Shown one piece after another: positions 1-5,003 of a stretch of DNA of 9,613 bases. Made by a program: the position numbers and the translations under genes. The stretch's first letter is position 1; every line of letters begins with the position of its first letter. The notes beneath the pieces are model-generated. The model was not told where the DNA came from, did not search any database, and was given only the letters and a program-made list of their open reading frames with translations. The DNA is taken from contig JAFMSC010000127.1 of NCBI GenBank assembly GCA_017353825.1, positions 1 to 9,613 on the forward strand, read 5' to 3'. The stretch comes from Hyphomicrobiaceae bacterium (GTDB taxonomy: Bacteria; Pseudomonadota; Alphaproteobacteria; Rhizobiales; Hyphomicrobiaceae).

Positions 1-19
1 CGAACAAGGAGTAAACCCC

Positions 20-556
20 GTGCGAGTCCTGCTGACCGCGACGATGGCCACATCAGTGCTTGCCATCGGCTTGAACATGGAGCCCGCGCAGTCGCTCCCG
101 CTGGGGGCCGCCAGCACCAGCCCAGATGCCGCTGCGGCGGTCCTGAAGGCGCAGGGGAAGGAGATGTCGCCGGGTGCCAACCAGAGCCAGGGTGGAGGTG
201 GCCAAGCCGCGCCGGGCCAATCCAGCCCCGGCAAGGGCATGACCGGTCCGGGGCAAGGCGGCCCATCCATGGGCGGTCCCGGCGGCGCCGGCAGCGGCAA
301 GATGCGCGGCGAGGGCCAATACCGCTCCGGTGAGCAGGGCGGCGCTTACGGCTACGGCCCGCGCGAGCGCTCCAGGGAGGAGCGGATGGGCCGGGAGGGT
401 GACAGGGGCCAGATGCGCCGCCACTTCAGCCGGCGCGGCTGGGAAACCGGCCCGACCTTCGGCTATCTTCGCGCCGATTGCGGCTGGCTGCGCCGGCGCG
501 CGCTGGCCACGGGGAGCCGGTATTGGTGGCGCCAGTATCGGGACTGCTTGCGCTGA
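20..556 (+). CDS. Small secreted Gly-rich protein with paired cysteines at the C-terminus
   Basis: This 178-residue protein has no assigned function. It starts at GTG, with AAGGAG eight bases upstream, which supports the start. Residues 1-25 look like a signal peptide: a basic N-terminus, a hydrophobic stretch (LLTATMATSVLAIGL) and a possible cleavage site after AQS. Residues about 50-100 are a low-complexity region rich in Gly, Gln, Ser and Pro. Residues about 105-140 are rich in Arg and Glu. The last 26 residues hold Cys154 and Cys176 around RRRALATGSRYWWRQYRDC, a tail I recall from many small secreted Hyphomicrobiales proteins, often with more than one copy per genome. A periplasmic or secreted location, possibly with one disulfide, is inferred. 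It is followed by a hairpin and a long gap, so it is probably transcribed apart from bamA. Confidence 0.72.
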   Translation: MRVLLTATMATSVLAIGLNMEPAQSLPLGAASTSPDAAAAVLKAQGKEMSPGANQSQGGGGQAAPGQSSPGKGMTGPGQGGPSMGGPGGAGSGKMRGEGQYRSGEQGGAYGYGPRERSREERMGREGDRGQMRRHFSRRGWETGPTFGYLRADCGWLRRRALATGSRYWWRQYRDCLR

Positions 557-578
557 AGACGGGCGAAAAATCGCGTCA

Positions 579-624
579 GACCCCTTCCCGTCGGCCTGCC
601 ATCGGCAACCGAGGGCGAGGGGTC
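579..624 (+). terminator. Long imperfect hairpin after the small secreted protein gene
   Basis: GACCCCT (579-585) pairs with AGGGGTC (618-624). CCC (587-589) then pairs with GGG (613-615), TCGG (591-594) with CCGA (609-612), and TGCC (597-600) with GGCA (604-607) around an ATC loop. The structure starts 22 bases after the stop codon at 554-556. It has no T-run behind it, so it is either a terminator of non-classical type or an mRNA-stabilising or REP-like element. Confidence 0.55.
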
Positions 625-677
625 TCACGTCGTCCAGCGTCGGATTTTGACGGCCTGGCTTAAGGGCGCGGGCACGC

Positions 678-694
678 TGCGCGCTCTGCGCGCA
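678..694. repeat. Perfect 7-bp GC hairpin
   Basis: TGCGCGC, a TCT loop and GCGCGCA form a perfect inverted repeat. There is no T-run after it and no flanking gene end, so its role is unclear. Confidence 0.4.
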
Positions 695-800
695 ATAGCC
701 ACAAGATTCGCGCTGGGCGGGTAGACAGTCCTGCCGGATTTCCTCATTTTTTTCAGGGCTAGCGGCATCCCAGCGGGCCCTCGATCCTCGAGTCGGTTGG

Positions 801-828
801 CTGACGCCCGGCCCGAATCGGCTAAGAT
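801..828 (+). promoter_or_regulatory. Weak sigma-70-like promoter candidate for bamA
   Basis: CTGACG (801-806) and TAAGAT (823-828) are 16 bases apart, matching four of six positions of each consensus box. If used, it would give a bamA leader of roughly 230 bases. The match is weak and the choice is by eye; nearby AT-rich boxes such as TATTAT at 863-868 lack a partner at proper spacing. Confidence 0.25.
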
Positions 829-852
829 TGTGGCAGCCGAAAAGATTGCGGG
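824..852. repeat. Direct repeat AAGATTGYGG at 19-base pitch
   Basis: AAGATTGTGG (824-833) and AAGATTGCGG (843-852) match at nine of ten positions and start 19 bases apart, close to two helical turns. They lie about 215-240 bases before the bamA start, partly overlapping the -10-like box at 823-828. A regulator binding two same-face sites is possible but unproven. Confidence 0.35.
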
Positions 853-1064
853 GCGCTGGCGTATTATTGCCACTTTCAACGGCACTGCCGAGCGGCTAAA
901 CAATGAAGGCCGCATGTTACAGCTTCGGCCTGACGAGGCACGAGGAGCAGGGGGAATTGCGCTAGCTCAGCAGCTGGGACGACAGATTGCGGAAGCGCCC
1001 ATTCGACGCCGACGAGTAGGGCGCGTGAGAGGGGGATCGGCGAAACAGAAGGCAGACGGGAAGT

Positions 1065-3437
1065 ATGCCCAACCATCGGATGTGCAAGTCGGGGGGCTGG
1101 CACTTCGTTTTCGGTGTCGTGGCCGCGCTGTCGGTCCTGACCGCCCTGGAGTCAGTGGTGTTTGCGGTGCCGCCCGCCCAGGCCCAGAGCGGCGGCGGCA
1201 TCAAGAGCATCCGCGTGGAGGGAAACAAGCGGGTCGAACCGGAGACGGTGCGGACCTACCTGCGCTTCAACGTCGGCGACGCTTACGATCCCGCCAAGGT
1301 CAATCAGTCCATCAAGTCGCTGTTTGCCACCGGCCTGTTCTCTGACGTGCGGATCGTCAGGGAGGGGGCTGGCGTGGTTGTGACGGTGGTGGAGAACCCG
1401 ATCGTCAACCAGGTCGCGTTCGAGGGCAACCGCGAGGTCGACAAGGCTACGCTGACCACTGAAGTGCAGCTCAAGCCACGCTCGGTGTTCACGCGCGCCA
1501 AGGCGCAGGCCGACGTGCAGCGCATCCTCGACATCTACCGCCGCCAAGGGCGGTTCGCCGCCGCGGTCGATCCCAAGATCATCGAGCTCGACAACAACCG
1601 CGTCAACGTCGTGTTCGAGATCAACGAAGGCGGCGCGACCAAGGTGCAGGCGATCAACTTCATCGGCAACAAGGCCTTCTCGGACTCCCAGCTCAGGGAC
1701 ATCATCTCGACGAGCCAGTCGGGCCTGTTCGACTTCCTCAAGGGCACCAACATCTACGACCCCGACCGGCTGGCGCTCGATCGCGAGCTGTTGCGCCAGT
1801 ACTATCTCAAGAACGGCTATGCCGACGCCCGGGTGGTATCCGCGGGCGCAGAGCTGGCGCGCGACGGCAGCGGCTTCTACCTAACCTTCGTGGTGGATGA
1901 GGGCGAGCCGTTCAAGTTCGGCAAGATCGACGTCGAATCGTCGCTGCCGGGCGTGGAGCCCAACACCTTGCGCGGCGAGGTGCAGACCGCCGCCGGCGCA
2001 ACGTACGACCAATCCGCCATGGACCGCACGGTCGAGCGCCTGACGCTGACCATCTCGGAGCGGGGGTTCGCCTTTGCCCGCGTGCGCCCGCGCGCCGTGC
2101 GCGAGCCTGGCACGCGCGTCATCAACATTACCTACGTGGTCGACCAAGGGCCCCGCATTTACATCGAGCGCATCAACGTCAGCGGCAACCTGCGTACCCA
2201 CGACCACGTGATCCGGCGCGAGTTCCAGCTGGCCGAAGGCGACGCCTATAACCCGCTGTTGGTCGACAAGGCCAAGAAGCGCCTGCAGGCCCTGGGCTTC
2301 TTCAAGTCGGTGGAAATCAAGCGGCACCAGGGTTCGGCCCCGGACCGCGTGGTGCTTGACGTGGACCTGGTCGAGCAATCCACCGGCGAGCTGTCGTTCG
2401 GCGCCGGCTACTCCACGAGCGAGGGCATCATCGGTGATGTCAGCATCTCCGAGCGCAACCTGCTTGGCAAAGGCCAGTTTCTGCGCTTGCGCCTAGCCGG
2501 CTCGTTCGAGCGCTTGCAGGCCGACATCAGCTTCACCGAGCCGCGCTTCCTCGACCGCAACCTGTCCGCCGGCTTCGACCTATTCTGGAAGGAGTTGGAC
2601 TTTACGGATGTGGCGGGGTTCAAGAGCCGTGTCGAGGGCGGCTCTCTGCGTCTCGGCTTCCCGCTGTCGGAGAACTTGTGGCTGACGAATACCTACACGC
2701 TCTCCAACGGCACGATCTTCGACGTGAACGATAACGCCTCGCTCGTGATCAAAGGGTCGGAAGGAACCGACCTCACCTCAGCCTACGGCTTCAGCTTGGC
2801 CTATGATCAGCGTAACCATCCAAAGAACCCGACCGCGGGCTACTACTTGCAGGTCGGCACCGACTTCGCCGGGCTCGGCGGCGACGTGAGGTACATACGC
2901 AACACGGCTGAGGCGCGCGTCTATTTCCCGATCACCCAGAGCCTGACGTTCGCCGGACGGGCGATCGGCGGGCATATCATGGGCTGGGGCGGCGACGACG
3001 TGCGCCTGCTCGATCTCTTCTTCAAGGGCGGTGAGACCATCCGTGGCTTCGATCGCGCCGGCATCGGCCCGCGCGACCTCAACACGGACGACGCCCTGGG
3101 CGGCGATACCTTCTGGGCGACAACGGCCGAGGTCCGCTTCCCGATGCCGTTCGTTCCCGAGGATTTGGGATTGGGCGGGGCCTTCTTTGTGGATGCCGGC
3201 TCGCTCTTCGGCGCCGGGCAGTTCGCGAAGGACCTGGCGGCGGCCAAGGCCTGTGCCCCAGGTGATAGGACGACGGTCTGCTTGGTGGATGCGAGCACGA
3301 TCCGTGCGTCGGCCGGCTTCAGTATCATCTGGAATTCACCGCTGGGACCGCTGCGGCTCGATATCGCCAAAGCCTTCCTCAAGGAGGGATTCGACAGGGA
3401 GCAGCTGGTGCGGTTCGGTGCCTCGACCAAGTTCTAG
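1065..3437 (+). CDS. bamA: Outer membrane protein assembly factor BamA
   Basis: BamA is the core of the BAM complex, which folds and inserts beta-barrel proteins into the outer membrane. The 790-residue product has a signal peptide with likely cleavage after AQA (residue 40). Five POTRA domains follow, at about 46-112, 113-190, 191-281, 282-362 and 363-438; the first, second, third and fifth open with a hydrophobic strand ending in GN (VEGN, FEGN, FIGN, VSGN). The Omp85 barrel runs from about 439 (STGELSFGAGYS) to 790. It carries the family's RGF motif at 660-662 and ends in phenylalanine, as expected for a barrel C-terminal strand. ATG at 1065 follows a purine-rich GACGGGAAG; ATG at 1080 is an alternative but would shorten the signal peptide. 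Late in the barrel, Cys730 and Cys739 could form a loop disulfide. The length is normal for the family. Confidence 0.96.
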   Translation: MPNHRMCKSGGWHFVFGVVAALSVLTALESVVFAVPPAQAQSGGGIKSIRVEGNKRVEPETVRTYLRFNVGDAYDPAKVNQSIKSLFATGLFSDVRIVREGAGVVVTVVENPIVNQVAFEGNREVDKATLTTEVQLKPRSVFTRAKAQADVQRILDIYRRQGRFAAAVDPKIIELDNNRVNVVFEINEGGATKVQAINFIGNKAFSDSQLRDIISTSQSGLFDFLKGTNIYDPDRLALDRELLRQYYLKNGYADARVVSAGAELARDGSGFYLTFVVDEGEPFKFGKIDVESSLPGVEPNTLRGEVQTAAGATYDQSAMDRTVERLTLTISERGFAFARVRPRAVREPGTRVINITYVVDQGPRIYIERINVSGNLRTHDHVIRREFQLAEGDAYNPLLVDKAKKRLQALGFFKSVEIKRHQGSAPDRVVLDVDLVEQSTGELSFGAGYSTSEGIIGDVSISERNLLGKGQFLRLRLAGSFERLQADISFTEPRFLDRNLSAGFDLFWKELDFTDVAGFKSRVEGGSLRLGFPLSENLWLTNTYTLSNGTIFDVNDNASLVIKGSEGTDLTSAYGFSLAYDQRNHPKNPTAGYYLQVGTDFAGLGGDVRYIRNTAEARVYFPITQSLTFAGRAIGGHIMGWGGDDVRLLDLFFKGGETIRGFDRAGIGPRDLNTDDALGGDTFWATTAEVRFPMPFVPEDLGLGGAFFVDAGSLFGAGQFAKDLAAAKACAPGDRTTVCLVDASTIRASAGFSIIWNSPLGPLRLDIAKAFLKEGFDREQLVRFGASTKF

Positions 3438-3476
3438 GCCGTCGCAGAGACAGCTTTGAGCGTTTGATGCTAGCGT

Positions 3477-3509
3477 GGGGCCGTCGCGGCGTAGAGCCGG
3501 GACGGCCCT
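3477..3509 (+). terminator. Strong intercistronic hairpin between bamA and lpxD
   Basis: GGGCCGTC (3478-3485) pairs perfectly with GACGGCCC (3501-3508), extendable by a G-T pair at 3477/3509. Inside it CGGC (3487-3490) pairs with GCCG (3496-3499) around GTAGA. TTCCCGTTTT follows. It starts 40 bases after the bamA stop and ends 22 bases before the lpxD ATG. It resembles an intrinsic terminator with a broken T-tract, so partial termination or mRNA processing is likely. Confidence 0.65.
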
Positions 3510-3531
3510 TCCCGTTTTGCAAGGTGGTTTC

Positions 3532-4572
3532 ATGGAGCATCCCGGCTTCTTTGAGAGAGCGGCACCCTTTCCCGTAGGGGTGCTGGCGGACAAGCTTGGC
3601 GCCCAACTGGCAGCCAGCGCCGACCCCGACACGCTCATCCGTGATGTTAGGCCGCTGGCGGACGCCGGGCGAGGGGAACTGTCGTTTCTCGACAACCGCA
3701 AATACCTGGCTCAGCTGGAAGCGACCCGGGCGTCGGCCTGTCTGGTGGCGCCGGCCCTCGCGGGCCGCGTGCCCGGGGCGACGGCGGCGCTGGTGGTCGA
3801 CGCGCCCTACCACGCCTTCGCCAAGGCGCTGACGCTGTTCTATCCCGACTCCGGGACGCCGAAGGCGGCCATGAGCACCCTGTGCGACCCGCCCGTGCAC
3901 CCCAGCGCGGTCATCGAGGAGGATGTGCGCATCGAATCCGGGGCCATCATCGGGCGCGAGGCCAAGATCGGGCGCGGCACCACGGTGGCGGCCGGCGCGG
4001 TGGTGGGATACAGGGTGACCATCGGCCGGGAGTGCTACATCGGTCCCGGTGCGAGCCTCACCCACGCGCTCATCGGCGACCGCGTCATCCTCCACGCTGG
4101 CGTGCGCGTGGGCCAGGACGGATTCGGCTTTGCCATGGGGCCCAAGGGCCACCTCAAGGTGCCGCAAGTCGGCCGGGTGATCATCCACAACGACGTGGAG
4201 ATCGGGGCCAACACTTGCGTGGACCGCGGGGCGCTCGGCGACACCGTGATCGGCGAGGGCACCAAGATCGACAACCTGGTCCAGATCGCCCACAACGTGG
4301 TCGTCGGACGCCACTGCGTGCTCGTTGCTTTTGTCGGGATCTCGGGCTCCTGCGAGCTCGGCGACTTCGTCGTCATGGGCGGGCAGTCCGGAATGGTTGG
4401 TCACCTCAAGATTGGTTCGGGCGTGCAGATCGCCGGCTGGTCGCATGTCACCCACGATGTGCCGCCCGGCACGCGCGTGGGAGGAACGCCCGCGGTGCAG
4501 ATGGTGGAGTATGGCCGGCAGATCGCGGCGCTGAAGCGCATCGCCCGGCGCGGTGGCGGCGCGCGGAACTAG
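3532..4572 (+). CDS. lpxD: UDP-3-O-acylglucosamine N-acyltransferase LpxD
   Basis: LpxD transfers a hydroxyacyl chain from acyl carrier protein to the 2-amino group of UDP-3-O-acylglucosamine, the third step of lipid A synthesis, in the cytoplasm. With ATG 3532 the product has 346 residues. The N-terminal uridine-binding domain (about 1-105) has FLDN with Phe52 and Asn55, spaced like the uridine-contacting pair of the E. coli enzyme. The left-handed hexapeptide helix runs from about 122 to 320 and includes GQDGFGFA. Catalytic His254 (QIAHNV), Gly272 (GISGS) and His291 keep the spacing of E. coli His239, Gly257 and His276. A C-terminal helix ends the protein. ATG 3532 has AAGG seven bases upstream; the in-frame GTG at 3475 lies before the hairpin and adds a non-conserved tail, so I reject it. 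Residues 302-308 (GWSHVTH) differ from what I expect in the family. Confidence 0.95.
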   Translation: MEHPGFFERAAPFPVGVLADKLGAQLAASADPDTLIRDVRPLADAGRGELSFLDNRKYLAQLEATRASACLVAPALAGRVPGATAALVVDAPYHAFAKALTLFYPDSGTPKAAMSTLCDPPVHPSAVIEEDVRIESGAIIGREAKIGRGTTVAAGAVVGYRVTIGRECYIGPGASLTHALIGDRVILHAGVRVGQDGFGFAMGPKGHLKVPQVGRVIIHNDVEIGANTCVDRGALGDTVIGEGTKIDNLVQIAHNVVVGRHCVLVAFVGISGSCELGDFVVMGGQSGMVGHLKIGSGVQIAGWSHVTHDVPPGTRVGGTPAVQMVEYGRQIAALKRIARRGGGARN

Positions 4573-4636
4573 GCTCGCAATTCGGCACGCGGCAGCCGAA
4601 GTTCCCAAGCCCGCCGCCGCACGTGTCGCGTGCGAT

Positions 4637-4741
4637 AGCCCGAGCTTTGGGGCCATCGGAAATTCAGTCGCCGGTAGTCGCGAGTCTAAAAGTCCACCGC
4701 CTGGGTTGCCGAGTGCTGCAGCCCGAGGTTTCGGGGCCATC
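4637..4741. repeat. Pair of 21/22-base direct repeats
   Basis: The stretch 4637-4657 recurs at 4720-4741 with one substitution (C to G) and one inserted C. Both begin AGCCCGAG and end GGGGCCATC, and their starts are 83 bases apart. In the second copy the changes create CCCGA and TCGGG arms, so that copy can fold into a hairpin. Together they could be a duplicated binding site or the remains of a small dispersed repeat. Confidence 0.5.
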
Positions 4742-4772
4742 CCATGGCCATTTCGGGGTTAACCCTTAACCC
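4722..4772. repeat. Run of three small hairpins
   Basis: CCCGA-GGTT-TCGGG (4722-4735) abuts GGCCAT-CCC-ATGGCC (4735-4749). Six bases later comes GGGTTAA-CCC-TTAACCC (4756-4772), which is also a tandem TTAACCC heptamer. Two of the three loops are CCC. No T-run follows. This could be a weak terminator for lpxD, an RNA structure, or a protein-binding cluster. Confidence 0.45.
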
Positions 4773-4834
4773 GAGAAATTCGAGAGCCCCCGGAGCCGGC
4801 TCCTAGACAGCGTTCGAAGACCTGCGCTACGGCT

Positions 4835-4853
4835 GTGCAATGTGAAGTTGCAC
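4835..4853. promoter_or_regulatory. Operator-like dyad GTGCAA-N7-TTGCAC
   Basis: Perfect 6-base arms separated by TGTGAAG give a 19-base dyad of the size bound by dimeric repressors or activators. It lies about 150 bases before the kinase ATG. The right arm TTGCAC could also serve as a -35 box, with a poor TAAGCA at 4872-4877 as its -10. I cannot assign a regulator. Confidence 0.35.
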
Positions 4854-5003
4854 GGGGGCTGCCGATCAACCTAAGCACCTCTAACGACGCGTTCGGGTAT
4901 CGGGTTACCCCTGAGCTGGGCGCTTGGTGCGCCCTCACAGCGGACGCCCACGGTGAAGCCGCGAGCGCAGGACAAAGTCGTCGACCGCAGGAGCGTGCTC
5001 CCG

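Larger units (their letters stand above)
557..1064. other. Gene-poor leader between the secreted protein gene and bamA
   Basis: I see no credible gene in these 508 bases; the open frames here have no recognisable protein features. The stretch holds the hairpin at 579-624, a compact hairpin at 678-694, a T-run near 735-742, a weak promoter-like pair near 801-828 and a direct repeat near 824-852. In most alphaproteobacteria rseP would end close to the bamA start, so a long non-coding leader is itself unusual. Confidence 0.6.
4573..5003. other. Structured gap between lpxD and the kinase gene
   Basis: These 431 bases hold no credible gene; fabZ, usually next after lpxD, is absent. Instead there is a near-identical direct repeat (4637-4657 and 4720-4741), three small hairpins in a row (4722-4772), the perfect 12-bp palindrome GGAGCCGGCTCC (4792-4803) and the 19-base dyad at 4835-4853. 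A further short dyad, GGGTA and TACCC, lies near 4900. The lpxD transcript probably ends here and the kinase promoter probably lies here. Confidence 0.6.

Noticed and set aside
950..1025. tRNA-like stretch: GGGGGAATTGCGCTAGCTCAG looks like an acceptor arm and D-arm start
   Set aside because: No matching 3' acceptor strand, the D-stem does not pair properly, and no proper T-arm or anticodon arm could be drawn.
797..1345. Possible gene reading from the leader into bamA (182 codons)
   Set aside because: It overlaps the first 280 bases of bamA in another frame, has no ribosome site and no recognisable features.
3475..3531. Longer lpxD start at GTG 3475
   Set aside because: It lies before the intercistronic hairpin, has no ribosome site and adds an N-terminal tail unlike the family; ATG 3532 has AAGG at good spacing.
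3379..4740. Long open frame antisense to lpxD (453 codons)
   Set aside because: His/Arg/Gly-rich low-complexity product without domains; it is a GC-driven shadow of lpxD.
4759..4772. CtrA-like site from tandem TTAACCC
   Set aside because: CtrA sites need TTAA-N7-TTAA; here the two TTAA are separated by only three bases.
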